Positions 48,144-57,025 are shown, counted from the stretch's first letter. The stretch: 64,000 bases of DNA from Stenotrophomonas maltophilia (GCF_001676385.1 NZ_LYVJ01000013.1:1-64000); one strand, 5' to 3'. Translations and numbers: made by a program. The notes: generated by a model from the sequence alone, not told the origin.

Positions 48144-49984
48144 CCGACGTCCCCGCCCCGGCCTTCGACGGCAAGGCCTTCGCGGCCCAGCTCAGCACGG
48201 CACCCGGCGTGTACCGCATGTATGCCGCTGACGACACCCTGCTGTACGTGGGCAAGGCCCGCGCATTGCGCAACCGTGTCGGCAGCTATTTCAACGGCAG
48301 CCCGAAGAACGCGCGGATCATGTCGATGATCTCGCAGATCGCGCGCATGGACGTGACCGTCACGCGCTCGGAAGCCGAGGCGCTGCTGCTGGAAAACCAG
48401 CTGATCAAGTCGCTGTCGCCGCGCTACAACGTCTCGCTGCGTGACGACAAGACCTACCCGCATGTGCTGCTGACCCGCGAGGACTGGCCGCGCATCGCGC
48501 TGCATCGCGGCCCACGCGCCATTCCCGGCCGCTATTTCGGGCCGTATCCGGGTGTCACTGCAGTACGCGAAACGCTGAACCTGATGCACAAGCTGTTCAA
48601 GCTGCGCAGCTGCGAGGACAGCGTGTTCCGCAACCGCTCGCGGCCGTGCCTGCAGTACCAGATCGGCCGCTGCAGCGCGCCCTGCGTGGAGCTGGTGCCG
48701 GCGCCGGAGTATGCAGAATCGGTGCGTCGCGCCGCGCTTTTCCTGGAAGGCAAGAGCGACGAGTTGACCCGCGAGCTGGGCGAGCAGATGCAGGCCGCCA
48801 GCGAGGCCCTGGAATTCGAGCAGGCCGCGCGCCTGCGTGATCTGATTTCCTCGCTGCGCAGCATGCAGACCCGCCAGTACGTGGACGGGCGCGCCGCAGA
48901 CCTGGATGTGCTGGCCGTGGCCATGCAGGGTTCGCAGGCCTGCGTGCTGCTGTTGGCCTTCCGTGATGGCCGCAATCTCGGCACCCGTCCGTTCTTCCCG
49001 CGCACCAACGGCGAGGAGAGTCCCGAGGAAGTGCTGGCTGCGTTTGTCTCGCAGTACTACATCGAATTCGAGCCGCCGCGCGAGATCCTGCTGGACCGCG
49101 AAATACCCGACGCCGACCTGCTGGTTGCCGCGCTGTCGGCCTCGGCCGAGCGCAAGGTGCAACTGAAGTGGAACGTGCGCGGCGAGCGCGCCGGCTACGT
49201 GGAACTGGCCAGCCGCAACGCGCAGCTGACCTTGGCCACGGAACTCAACAGCCGCAACGCGCAGCACGCGCGCAGCGATGCACTGCGCGACATGCTGGGC
49301 CTGGCCGAGCCGGTGAAGCGCGTGGAGTGCTTCGACATCAGCCATACGCTGGGCGAGGCCACCGTGGCCTCGTGCGTGGTATTCGATGCCGCGGGCCCGG
49401 TCCGCGCGCAGTACCGGCGCTTCAACATCAGTGGTATCGAGCCGGGTGACGACTATGCCGCCATGCGCCAGGCCATCGACCGCCGCTTCCGCCGTGCGGT
49501 GGAAGAGCAGGGCGTATTGCCGGATGTGCTGCTGATCGACGGTGGCGCCGGCCAGTTGGCCCAGGCCCAGGCCGCGCTCGCCGACCTGGGCGTGGAAGGC
49601 GTGCTGCTGGTGGGCGTGGCCAAGGGCGTGGAACGCCGCGCCGGTCACGAAGCGCTGGTGATGCCCGACGGTCGCGAGCTGCGCCCGGGCGCAGCCAATC
49701 CAGCGTTGCAGTTCATCCAGCAGGTGCGCGACGAGGCGCACCGCTTCGCCATCACCGGTCACCGCGGTCGCCGCCAGAAGGCACGGATGACCAGCAAGCT
49801 GGAGGACATCCCCGGCATCGGGCCGCGCCGCCGCGCCAGCCTGCTCAAGCATTTCGGCGGCCTGGTCGGCCTGAAAGCCGCTGGCGAAGCGGAAATCGCC
49901 AAGGTGGAAGGCATCAATGACGCCCTCGCGGCACGTATCTACGCTAACCTGCACGGGTTGGCCACGCCCGATGCGGCCGAGTAG
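48140..49984 (+). CDS. uvrC: excinuclease ABC subunit C
   Basis: The nuclease that makes both incisions in nucleotide excision repair. The 614-residue protein has an N-terminal GIY-YIG domain (GVYRMYAADDTLLYVGKARA), a UVR motif near 205 (EALEFEQAARLRDLI), an RNase H-like domain (VECFDISHTLGEA, DVLLIDGGAGQ) and two helix-hairpin-helix motifs (LEDIPGIGPRRRASLLKHFG). The start overlaps the preceding stop. pgsA follows 18 bases downstream. Confidence 0.97.
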   Translation: MTDVPAPAFDGKAFAAQLSTAPGVYRMYAADDTLLYVGKARALRNRVGSYFNGSPKNARIMSMISQIARMDVTVTRSEAEALLLENQLIKSLSPRYNVSLRDDKTYPHVLLTREDWPRIALHRGPRAIPGRYFGPYPGVTAVRETLNLMHKLFKLRSCEDSVFRNRSRPCLQYQIGRCSAPCVELVPAPEYAESVRRAALFLEGKSDELTRELGEQMQAASEALEFEQAARLRDLISSLRSMQTRQYVDGRAADLDVLAVAMQGSQACVLLLAFRDGRNLGTRPFFPRTNGEESPEEVLAAFVSQYYIEFEPPREILLDREIPDADLLVAALSASAERKVQLKWNVRGERAGYVELASRNAQLTLATELNSRNAQHARSDALRDMLGLAEPVKRVECFDISHTLGEATVASCVVFDAAGPVRAQYRRFNISGIEPGDDYAAMRQAIDRRFRRAVEEQGVLPDVLLIDGGAGQLAQAQAALADLGVEGVLLVGVAKGVERRAGHEALVMPDGRELRPGAANPALQFIQQVRDEAHRFAITGHRGRRQKARMTSKLEDIPGIGPRRRASLLKHFGGLVGLKAAGEAEIAKVEGINDALAARIYANLHGLATPDAAE

Positions 49985-50002
49985 AGAGAGAAGCGCGCAA
50001 GC

Positions 50003-50629
50003 ATGAAGTTGACCCTGCCCACCTGGCTGACGTTGTTGCGGATCGTGATGATCCCGGTGCTGGTGCTGGTGTTCTACCTGCCCTATACCTGGACCAACTT
50101 CGCTTCGGCGGCGATCTTCGGCCTGGCCGCGATCACCGACTGGCTCGACGGCTGGATCGCACGCCGTTACCAGCTGGAGTCGGCCTTTGGCGCGTTCCTC
50201 GATCCGGTCGCGGACAAGCTGATGGTGGCAGTGGCGCTGTTCCTGATCGTGCAGGGTCACCCGACGCCGTGGATGGCGTTCTGGGCAGCGGTCATCGTCG
50301 GCCGCGAGATCGCGGTGTCGGCGCTGCGCGAATGGATGGCCGAGCTGGGCCAGCGCGCAAAGGTGCGCGTGGCGATGATCGGCAAGGTCAAGACCACCGC
50401 GCAGATGGTCGCGCTGCTGTGCCTGTTGTATTCGGTGGCGCCCAACGTGCCCGTCGAAGACATCTGGATGGGCTGGCCGGTGTTCCATATCGGCGACTGG
50501 ACCCTGGCCATTGCCGCGGTACTGACGTTGTGGTCGGGCCTGCAGTACCTGCACGCTGCTTGGCCGAGCCTGCGCGAAGACGAGCGCGCTGCACGCGAGC
50601 GTTCGCGGCAGAAAAAGCTGGGCAACTGA
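50003..50629 (+). CDS. pgsA: CDP-diacylglycerol-glycerol-3-phosphate 3-phosphatidyltransferase
   Basis: PgsA makes phosphatidylglycerol phosphate, the step to phosphatidylglycerol and cardiolipin. The 208-residue membrane enzyme has the CDP-alcohol phosphotransferase signature DGWIARRYQLESAFGAFLDP plus VADK. It has about five membrane helices. The C-terminal end is basic (RERSRQKKLGN). uvrC-pgsA-tRNA-Gly order is conserved in gammaproteobacteria. Confidence 0.96.
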   Translation: MKLTLPTWLTLLRIVMIPVLVLVFYLPYTWTNFASAAIFGLAAITDWLDGWIARRYQLESAFGAFLDPVADKLMVAVALFLIVQGHPTPWMAFWAAVIVGREIAVSALREWMAELGQRAKVRVAMIGKVKTTAQMVALLCLLYSVAPNVPVEDIWMGWPVFHIGDWTLAIAAVLTLWSGLQYLHAAWPSLREDERAARERSRQKKLGN

Positions 50630-50633
50630 GCGC

Positions 50634-50672
50634 GGGGTCGGATCCCTTTCCGCAGGAAAGGGCTCTGACCCC
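50634..50672. repeat. palindromic repeat after pgsA
   Basis: GGGGTCGGATCCCTTTCC, GCA, then GGAAAGGGCTCTGACCCC form a long near-perfect hairpin. A smaller hairpin ATCCACG/CGTGGAT follows at 50683-50702. Both types are common between Xanthomonad genes. It could serve as a transcript end for the comEC-pgsA operon, although no T-run is present. Confidence 0.7.
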
Positions 50673-50741
50673 ATCGATGCTCAATCCACGCTATGCGTGG
50701 ATACGCAATGCAAGGTGCCTCGCAGACCCTGGAAAAAGCGC

Positions 50742-50769
50742 TTGACGCCATTTCCAGAACAAGTAGAAT
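50742..50769 (+). promoter_or_regulatory. sigma70 promoter of tRNA-Gly copy 1
   Basis: TTGACG at 50742-50747 and TAGAAT at 50764-50769 with a 16-base spacer, 12 bases before the tRNA. Confidence 0.8.
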
Positions 50770-50781
50770 TTCGCCTCCCAA

Positions 50782-50857
<76 letters not shown>

Positions 50858-50868
50858 GGTTCAAGAAG

Positions 50869-50893
50869 AACGCTCCCGGAAGGGGGCGTTTTT
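50869..50893 (+). terminator. terminator after tRNA-Gly copy 1
   Basis: Stem AACGCTCCC / GGGGGCGTT (one T-G pair) with loop GGAA, then TTT. Confidence 0.8.
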
Positions 50894-50954
50894 CGTTATG
50901 GATGCCGCGAAGCCTGCGCCTGGGGCGGCATCGCACGCCCGGCGGAAATTCCTG

Positions 50955-50983
50955 TTGACGCCGTGCAGCAATATCGACACAAT
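50955..50983 (+). promoter_or_regulatory. sigma70 promoter of tRNA-Gly copy 2
   Basis: TTGACG at 50955-50960 and CACAAT at 50978-50983 with a 17-base spacer, 32 bases before the tRNA. Confidence 0.7.
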
Positions 50984-51015
50984 AGCGCTCCTTCGACGCA
51001 GGTCGAACGAAATCT

Positions 51016-51091
<76 letters not shown>

Positions 51092-51099
51092 GATTCTAC

Positions 51100-51125
51100 A
51101 GGGCCCCGGTTGGGGCCTTGTTTTT
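51100..51125 (+). terminator. terminator after tRNA-Gly copy 2
   Basis: Stem AGGGCCCC / GGGGCCTT with loop GGTT, then GTTTTT. Confidence 0.8.
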
Positions 51126-51245
51126 CTCCCGGTATGGCAGGCCGGGGCACGTTGGGCCGCAAGGCTTTGCGCGCAGTCAGAAAAGTGAAAGAAGGTGTGA
51201 AATCGCTGGTGTGGGCCCGGTACTTCCGGTAACATGGCGGCATAC

Positions 51246-51321
<76 letters not shown>

Positions 51322-51388
51322 TGTTCCGACAGGCCCCATCAAGGGGTTTTGTCATGTCAGGGGCTTCGTTCCTGGCGCGCGGTACGTT

Positions 51389-51462
51389 GGCCTCATGGCA
51401 GAGTGGCTATGCACCGGATTGCAAATCCGTTTACAGCGGTTCGATTCCGCTTGAGGCCTCCA
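51389..51462 (+). tRNA. tRNA-Cys (GCA)
   Basis: A 74-nt gene with encoded CCA. Acceptor GGCCTCA pairs with TGAGGCC; anticodon GCA in the loop ATTGCAAAT; T-loop GGTTCGATTCC. It lies 67 bp after tRNA-Gly copy 3. Confidence 0.96.
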
Positions 51463-51466
51463 ATTG

Positions 51467-51496
51467 AAAAGCCCTGACCTTGGTCAGGGCTTTTTG
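51467..51496 (+). terminator. terminator after tRNA-Cys
   Basis: Stem AAAAGCCCTGACC / GGTCAGGGCTTTT with a two-base loop, ending in TTTTTG. It begins 5 bases after the CCA and closes the tRNA cluster. Confidence 0.92.
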
Positions 51497-51652
51497 TTTG
51501 GCGGGTTGCTGCGGCTGTCCAGGGCGAATACCAGTGGGCAGCTGCAATCCCGGGCGCGGGCGCGCCCCAATGTCGACCGGGTATTTGCGCTGGACCACAG
51601 GCCACATCCCGGTGCGGCGTGAGCGTGAGGCCCTGAGCGCCGCAACGTGGCC

Positions 51653-52300
51653 CTATGCCTGTTCCGGAATGGCAATGTGCGTTTCCTCCCGGAAATTGCG
51701 TCCGACCGGAGCGCCCACGCCAAGGTAATGCCGGAACAGGTAGATCAGCGGCTTCCAGCGCGTGACATCAATGTGCTCGGTACCCGCCAGAGTGATGTTC
51801 TCATGCGCGTGCACGCAGCGGATCTGCCCTTCGGCAATGACGAACCCTTGATCGTCGTCATCGCTGGGCCGGTGCATGGCCATCATCGTGACTTCCACCT
51901 GCAGCGGGCACTCGGCAATCGTCGCCGGTTCCACCTGCACGGACGGCACCGCGCTTAAACCCGCCAGTGCGAATTTGTCGCGCACGTGCACGTAGCCCAT
52001 GGCTTGCTTGGCGGCGGGTACCGGGTCACGCCCGGTTGCACGCGCGATCGCTTCCACCTGTGCGGCCTGTGCGGCGGAAGGAAAATTCAGCACGCATCCG
52101 TTGTGCTGTTGCAGGTTGGCATAGCCCTGGCCTTGCGTTCCAAGGCCCAGCACCACCCGGTTGCCCAATGCCCAGAACGACGAGAGCGGGCTGATATTGG
52201 TGCTGCCGTCGGGATTGAGTGTAGTCATCAACAGGACCGGGGTGCCCGGGTACAGGACGGAGGGCGTGATGTGCCGACGTTGGATGGATGGAAAGGTCAC
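51653..52300 (-). CDS. flavin reductase-like FMN-binding protein
   Basis: A 215-residue split-barrel flavoprotein. TPVLLMTTLNPDGSTNISPL with SSFWALGNRVVLGLG is the FMN-binding start, and GTEHIDVTRWKPLIYLFRHY is the typical C-terminal region of the flavin reductase-like domain. Substrate unknown. The GTG at 52300 with GAGAG upstream is chosen; 52390 would overlap the divergent gene promoter. It is divergent from the ArsR-type regulator (104 bp gap), which probably controls it, as in other Xanthomonads. Confidence 0.82.
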   Translation of the reverse strand: MTFPSIQRRHITPSVLYPGTPVLLMTTLNPDGSTNISPLSSFWALGNRVVLGLGTQGQGYANLQQHNGCVLNFPSAAQAAQVEAIARATGRDPVPAAKQAMGYVHVRDKFALAGLSAVPSVQVEPATIAECPLQVEVTMMAMHRPSDDDDQGFVIAEGQIRCVHAHENITLAGTEHIDVTRWKPLIYLFRHYLGVGAPVGRNFREETHIAIPEQA

Positions 52301-52404
52301 TGTGGCTCTCGGAATGCGGGGCGGCCACTGTGCAACGGGGCAGGAGGCAGATGCTTCGGCCGGCATCGAACTGTCCGCTGGTCGTCGCATGCAACAATGC
52401 CGGG

Positions 52405-53107
52405 ATGGTTCACGCCTCCGGCTCCCTTGTCAGTGTCGGCGCCCTGGTCGGTGACCAGGCGCGTGCTGCAATGCTCCTGCACCTGATGGATGGCCGTGCC
52501 TATACCGCCACGGAGTTGGCGCGGGTTGCCGGAGTGACACCCCAGACCGCGAGCGCGCATCTGCGGCGACTGATCGAGGGTGACCTGCTGGTCGCCATCC
52601 CGCAGGGGCGTCATCGCTACCATCGCTTGGCCTCGACCGAGGTCGCGGACATGCTGGAAGGCATGCTGCGCGTTGCGGCTCGCACGCCGTCCTGCACACG
52701 GCCGCGTCGCGCCGCATGCCGGGGCTGCGCGAAGCGCGCTCGTGCTACCGGCACATGGCCGGTGTTCACGCCGTGGCCATCACCGATCACCTGTTGCGGG
52801 CCGGGCACCTGCTGCCCTGCGAGGGGTATTGGCGGGTGAGTGCAGAGGGTGCTGGTTTCCTGCAACAGATCGGCCAGCCGCTGGCCGATCTGCTGCAGCA
52901 GCCAGTCAAGTCCAGGCCGGAACGCTATTGCCGCGGATGCCTAGATTGCACCGAGCGACGCCTGCACCTGGCGGGCCTGGTAGGCGAGGCCCTGCTGGCC
53001 AGCTTCGTGCATAACGGCTGGTTGCGGCGCGTCGACGGCCGGCGCGAACTGCAACTGATGCCACCAGGCCGCGAGCGATGTGGAGGCTGTTCGGGCTGGC
53101 GACCTGA
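52405..53107 (+). pseudogene. ArsR-type HTH regulator with two one-base deletions
   Basis: The first 90 or so codons from the ATG at 52405 encode a winged-HTH of the ArsR type (LMDGRAYTATELARVAGVTP, HLRRLIEGDLLVAI). The frame changes after MLRVAARTP near 52687. The protein continues one frame over as LHTAASRRMPGLREARSCYR, with conserved CRGCLDCTERRLHLAGLVGE. It changes again near 53079, after PPGRER; with one base restored it ends WRLFGLAT and stops at 53105-53107. Two restored bases give 234 residues, the usual length for this family. As it stands the gene is split into three frames. Confidence 0.78.
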
Positions 53108-53182
53108 GCAGCACCGGCCAGTCTCAGTCACCCACGACATGCGAAGGCGCTATGGTCAGAGTTCACGTCTCAGGGAGCTGCA

Positions 53183-53236
53183 ATGGCGAACAAGGACAAC
53201 ACGGATCACCCCGGACAGGGAGCCCGCCGGCAATGA
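53183..53236 (+). CDS. possible 17-residue leader peptide
   Basis: ATG at 53183, preceded by GGGAGCTGC (ribosome site spacing 7), encodes MANKDNTDHPGQGARRQ. Its stop overlaps the next start (ATGA at 53233). Such coupling suggests translation of the short frame feeds the next gene, but it is too short to prove coding. Confidence 0.35.
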   Translation: MANKDNTDHPGQGARRQ

Positions 53237-53502
53237 GCAAAGTCACGCCCGATGTGCGCTGGTTGACCTTCCGTTTGAAGAACGGGCAATCCATCGGACC
53301 GGACCGGTTGAAGGACGGATGGGTGATTGCCGCGGAAACCGCGCGTTGCGGGGTCCGTCGCGAGCATATCGAGGGGTCGGGCCTGGTCTATGCCCTGTAC
53401 GCCCCGGCGAACCTGGCCTCGCCCCGGCGAGCGGAGATGCGAATGCGCGAGTTCCTGATGAACTCCGGCTACACCTTCACCATGGGCACGCTGGGGGGCT
53501 GA
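53233..53502 (+). CDS. hypothetical protein, 89 residues
   Basis: A small soluble protein (MSKVTPDVRWLTFRLKNGQS, ending FTMGTLGG) with mixed charge, no signal peptide or membrane helix. Codon bias is coding-like. I do not recognise a family. The ATG at 53233 overlaps the stop of the leader frame. A hydrolase gene lies downstream on the opposite strand. Confidence 0.6.
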   Translation: MSKVTPDVRWLTFRLKNGQSIGPDRLKDGWVIAAETARCGVRREHIEGSGLVYALYAPANLASPRRAEMRMREFLMNSGYTFTMGTLGG

Positions 53503-53549
53503 CGCCGCCCGTGTCGCCATGGCCGGGCATGGCGTGCCGGCCTGCCGGT

Positions 53550-54638
53550 TCAGGGCCGTGCCGCTGCCTTCAGCGCTTCGACGACCTGCGCGCCGGAGAA
53601 GCCACAGTGGCCCTGGCCCACGGCGGGCAGCACCTTCGGCAGCGGCCGCGCACGTGCCTGTGCAGCCAGCAGCGGATACACCGCCTGCATGTGCGGCACG
53701 ATGGTCGGATCGTCGTTGTTGAACTGGATCACCAGCGGTCGCTTCAACGCGCCTGTCAATGCCAGCCTGCTGCGCACGTACGCCTGTGCGGTGGGCACAG
53801 CCTCGAAGCGCTCCACGCCGGCGTTGAACGCGGCATCGTCGCCGAACCCGCTGTAGGCCACGCCGGCGTTGCCAACCGGCATGCCGCCACTGCGGTTGGC
53901 GAGTTCATGCAGGACCAGCGCGTGCAGGCTGATCGTGCCGGCCAGTGCGTTACTGGAAACCTGCAACCGTCGCGCCAGCAACGCGGCGCGCGATGGATCG
54001 CGCTGCAGCGCGTTGGCGATGCCCTGATACAGCGCGTCCTGCGGCAGTGCGATCGTTCCGCGCGAAGCCAGGCCGGCAGGCGGCAGTCCTTTGGCCGCAG
54101 GGAAGAAGTAATCGAACGCGACCAGCGTGGTCAGCAGATCGGTCGCGAGCTGTTCGCCGCTGAGATTGGCGCCGCACAATGAGACCCCTCCCGCGTAGTA
54201 CTGCGGGAAGCGCTCGAGGCTGCCGACCGTCACCGCGCCCCCCATCGAGAATCCCAGCATCCAGGTCCGGCGCACGTGCTTGAGTTCGGCCTGCGCGCGC
54301 TGGCGCAGGCGTTCCATATCGGCGATCGCATCGGCCACTGCCCACCCCTGGCTGGAATACGCGCTCTGCGCGACGGCGTAGCCTGCGCCCAGCAACGGTG
54401 CGGTGCTGTCATTGGCGGCCATCGGCGTAGTACGTGGCACGCCCACCGGCTCGTAGCCGTGCGCCAGCATCACCAGCTCGCCATTCCAGTCGGCCGGCAC
54501 GTCCAGGCGCCAGGGGGCGCCCTGCAGCTCACCGCTGAGCATGCGCGATGCAGTAGGTGACGCAGCCAGCAGCGATACCGAAGGCAGCAGCAGGCCGAGG
54601 GCGAGGGCGCATCGAAGCAGGGGACGCATCGTGGTCAT
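53550..54638 (-). CDS. exported alpha/beta-hydrolase
   Basis: A 362-residue secreted hydrolase. A signal peptide (residues 1-28) is followed by an alpha/beta fold. The nucleophile elbow GFSMGG (Ser in WMLGFSMGGAVTVG) is present; the acid is probably Asp in NNDDPTIVPH and the base His in GQGHCGFS. HGYEPVGVPR is the oxyanion region. Esterase or peptidase activity is unproven. ATG at 54638 is used, and the in-frame ATG at 54629 is also possible. Confidence 0.82.
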   Translation of the reverse strand: MTTMRPLLRCALALGLLLPSVSLLAASPTASRMLSGELQGAPWRLDVPADWNGELVMLAHGYEPVGVPRTTPMAANDSTAPLLGAGYAVAQSAYSSQGWAVADAIADMERLRQRAQAELKHVRRTWMLGFSMGGAVTVGSLERFPQYYAGGVSLCGANLSGEQLATDLLTTLVAFDYFFPAAKGLPPAGLASRGTIALPQDALYQGIANALQRDPSRAALLARRLQVSSNALAGTISLHALVLHELANRSGGMPVGNAGVAYSGFGDDAAFNAGVERFEAVPTAQAYVRSRLALTGALKRPLVIQFNNDDPTIVPHMQAVYPLLAAQARARPLPKVLPAVGQGHCGFSGAQVVEALKAAARP

Positions 54639-54905
54639 TCCATCCGGGAATGGGACCGAGCATAGATGCCCGCGAAATGCTCCGCGCGCTGCACTGCCGC
54701 AGGGGTTGGCTGTGCACGCGTACGCGGATGTGCGCTGGCTGCGTGCCATGCACCACGCTCGCCGCAGGCCAGTGACGAGGGTTCGAGCAGGCCACCGGCC
54801 CCGCCGTGGCACCGCCGGCGGCAGCGGAAGCAGCGTTGGCCATCATGGCCGATTTCGGTACGATCTGCCGGATTGACTGCTTGCCGCTTGACCCGGAGTC
54901 CCGCC

Positions 54906-55739
54906 ATGGTCGACCGCCTTGCCATCCTGCTTGAACGCTTCGCGGTGACTGCCTCGGTGTTCCATGCCGGCGCGCTGTGCGGCATCAACACCCTGCAGGG
55001 CGAGGATGACGCTGGCCAGCTGCACCTGGTGCGGCGCGGCCCGCTGCAGGTCAGCCACGGCCAGCAGACCGTGCAGGTCGAGGTGCCCAGCCTGCTGCTG
55101 TATCCACGGCCGATGCCGCATCGATTCAGCACTGATCCGCAGCACGGCGCCGACATGGCCTGCGCTAACCTGCATTTCGAAGGGGGGCGGCTCAATCCGA
55201 TCAGCGCCGCGCTGCCGGATTTCATCTGCCTGCCGCTGGCCGATCTGTATGGCGGCAACGCTGCGCTGGAGCTGCTGTTCGAAGAAGCCTTCGAGCAGCG
55301 CTGCGGGCGGGCGGCGATGGTCAACCGCCTGTTCGAGGTGGTGATGATCCAGGTGCTGCGCCAGCTGATGGAAGGCGGCGAGATGCGTGGCGGCCTGTTC
55401 GCCGGGCTCGGTCATCCGCGGCTGCGGCTGGCGCTCGTGGCGATGCACGAAGCGCCGGCACAGGCGTGGACGCTGGAAGACCTTGCCGACGTGGCTGGCA
55501 TGTCGCGCAGTGTGTTCGCCGCCAGCTTCCGCGAGGCAATGGGTACCACGCCGGGCCAGTACCTGCAGGGCTGGCGGGTGGGCCTGGCACAGCAGGCGCT
55601 GCGCCAGGGACGACCGCTGAAGCGGATTGCCAACGAAGTGGGGTACGGCAGTGAAGCTGCGCTGTCGCGCGCGTTCAAGGCGCACACCGGGCAGTCGCCG
55701 CGGCAGTGGCGCGGACAGGCGCGCGCTGGCGCGGCCTGA
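54906..55739 (+). CDS. AraC-family transcriptional regulator (cupin N-terminus)
   Basis: A 277-residue regulator. The N-terminal cupin-type domain (residues 1-165: LHLVRRGPLQVSHG, VPSLLLYPRPMPHRF) would bind a small ligand. The C-terminal pair of HTH motifs (LEDLADVAGMSRSVFAASFR and LKRIANEVGYGSEAALSRAF) binds DNA. The start ATG at 54906 gives the family N-terminus. Targets are unknown; no obvious partner enzyme is adjacent. Confidence 0.88.
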   Translation: MVDRLAILLERFAVTASVFHAGALCGINTLQGEDDAGQLHLVRRGPLQVSHGQQTVQVEVPSLLLYPRPMPHRFSTDPQHGADMACANLHFEGGRLNPISAALPDFICLPLADLYGGNAALELLFEEAFEQRCGRAAMVNRLFEVVMIQVLRQLMEGGEMRGGLFAGLGHPRLRLALVAMHEAPAQAWTLEDLADVAGMSRSVFAASFREAMGTTPGQYLQGWRVGLAQQALRQGRPLKRIANEVGYGSEAALSRAFKAHTGQSPRQWRGQARAGAA

Positions 55740-55742
55740 GCC

Positions 55743-56135
55743 TCAGCCCAACACCAGCCGGGCCAGTTTCATGCCACCGAACAGGCCCACCAGGCCCAAT
55801 GCTACCGAGCCACCGGCGTAGAGGACTGCCAGCCCGTGCTGGCCCCGCTGCAGCATCACGCCGATTTCCAGCGCGTAGGTAGAGAACGTGGTGTAGCCGC
55901 CCAGTATGCCGGTGGCCAGCAGCAGGCGCAGTTGTGGCGAGGCGCCGTTGCGCAGGGCGAAAGCCTCGACCACCACACCCATCAGCAGCGCGCCGCTGAT
56001 GTTGATCAGGAAGGTAGACCACGGCCAGGGGCTGCCGGCCGCCACCCGGGCGCCGATCAGGTTGCAGGCGTGGCGCAGGCACGCACCGAGGCCGCCACCG
56101 ATGAAAACCAGGAAATAGTTGTTCAGAGCTTGCAT
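55743..56135 (-). CDS. crcB: fluoride channel CrcB/Fluc
   Basis: A 130-residue four-helix membrane protein that exports fluoride. GGGLGACLRH near the start and GGYTTFSTYALEIG in helix 3 are the Fluc signatures, and NISGALLMG gives the conserved Asn. The ATG at 56135 is the family start. The 5' leader carries a fluoride riboswitch (56221-56274), so expression should rise with fluoride. Confidence 0.95.
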   Translation of the reverse strand: MQALNNYFLVFIGGGLGACLRHACNLIGARVAAGSPWPWSTFLINISGALLMGVVVEAFALRNGASPQLRLLLATGILGGYTTFSTYALEIGVMLQRGQHGLAVLYAGGSVALGLVGLFGGMKLARLVLG

Positions 56136-56220
56136 CGCGTGCCTCGAGTGCGCTTCGCAGGGTCGATGGCGAACGCCGAGGGCAGGCACGGCCCGCCATC
56201 GACGAACACCGGGTTCGTCT

Positions 56221-56274
56221 TGGCAGGAGCCATCAGCCTTCTCAGGCGGTTATCGGGGGAGCCCCATCCCCATC
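56221..56274 (-). promoter_or_regulatory. fluoride riboswitch (crcB motif)
   Basis: On the minus strand the leader reads GGGGATGGGGCTCCCCC, then GATAACCGCC, then GCTGATGGCTCCTGCC. These are the GGNGATGG start, the AACCGCC pseudoknot strand and the GCTGATG..CCT.CC end that define the fluoride aptamer. It ends 85 bases before the crcB start. A hairpin (GACGAACCCGGTGTTCGTC on the minus strand, just downstream) may be the expression platform. Confidence 0.93.
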
Positions 56275-56302
56275 GCGGTCCATGCTACCAGTGGCGGTGC
56301 AT

Positions 56303-56737
56303 TCACGTCATCGAGGTCATCAGCACGCGGGCCACCTTGCTGCGGCTCAAGCCATCCATCAGCAGTTCGAAGGCCAGCAGGTCCAGTGCTGCATGGCGAC
56401 GGTGGTCGATCTCAAGGCCGTTTTCCGCGACCAGGTGGCTGACCAGTTCGTAGGCGTCCTGCCAGACATCCAGATGTGCCTGGCTGGGAATGTAGGCGTT
56501 GCCGCGTTCGCCGACACCGCGCCCGCTCACGCCGTACAGGAGTTCGCGCGCATCCAGCTTGGCCGCATCGGCGATGCGGAACAGCTGTTCGGCCTTCACA
56601 TGGGCAGGGCTGACGTGGTCGTTCAGCCAGTTGCTGATGGTAGCCGTCGTCGAATCGGCGGCGCGGGCCAGATCGGCTGGGCGTGGATGCCCGGCTTTCT
56701 TCATGGCGATGGCGAGTCGTTGGCCAAGAGTATTCAT
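56303..56737 (-). CDS. XRE-family CI-like repressor
   Basis: A 144-residue protein with an N-terminal XRE-type HTH (MNTLGQRLAIAMKKAGHPRP, ATISNWLNDHVSPAHV). A C-terminal helical region (ALDLLAFELLMDGLSRSKVA) lacks the Ser-Lys cleavage protease of lambda CI. Phage-derived repressors of this size are common. Its start is 78 bp from the divergent Cro-like gene at 56816. Confidence 0.8.
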   Translation of the reverse strand: MNTLGQRLAIAMKKAGHPRPADLARAADSTTATISNWLNDHVSPAHVKAEQLFRIADAAKLDARELLYGVSGRGVGERGNAYIPSQAHLDVWQDAYELVSHLVAENGLEIDHRRHAALDLLAFELLMDGLSRSKVARVLMTSMT

Positions 56738-56815
56738 CTATGCAAGCCAGCTTAACGCGTGGATTGCAAAGAATCCTTGCCGCAAGAATAAGTCTGGTTA
56801 ACAGAAGGACCGACC
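56738..56815. promoter_or_regulatory. operator candidate between CI-like and Cro-like genes
   Basis: The 78-bp gap contains the palindrome CTTGCCGCAAG (56776-56786), with further GCAAG and TTGCAAAG half sites at 56742 and 56764. Repeated half sites between divergent regulator genes suggest an operator for one or both. Confidence 0.5.
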
Positions 56816-57025
56816 GTGACCGAATTCTGGAGCAAACGGCAGGTGCGCACCCGGCTGGGGTTCCGCACCGACGCCGAACTGGCGCGCTTCTTTGGCATCA
56901 GCCGATCTGCGGTGTCGCAATGGCCGAAGGACTTCCCGATCCCGGCGCTGCGACGGTACATCCTGCATCAGCGCTATCCCAACCTGTTCCCCGCAACGAA
57001 TGCGACGGGACATGAACCGGCCTGA
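56816..57025 (+). CDS. Cro-like HTH protein
   Basis: A 69-residue protein with a single HTH (RTDAELARFFGISRSAVSQW) of the Cro/YdaS type, beginning at a GTG after AGAAGGAC. With the divergent CI-like gene it forms a lambda-like regulatory pair. No other phage genes (integrase, structural, lysis) are visible within the window. Confidence 0.78.
   Translation: MTEFWSKRQVRTRLGFRTDAELARFFGISRSAVSQWPKDFPIPALRRYILHQRYPNLFPATNATGHEPA

Noticed and set aside
47705..50674. A 989-residue open frame on the minus strand
   Set aside because: It runs antisense across the NHL gene, uvrC and pgsA. It is a codon-bias shadow with no domain and no ribosome site.
56303..57025. Prophage
   Set aside because: Only a CI-like and a Cro-like gene are present; there is no integrase, portal, capsid or lysis gene and no att repeat that I can see.
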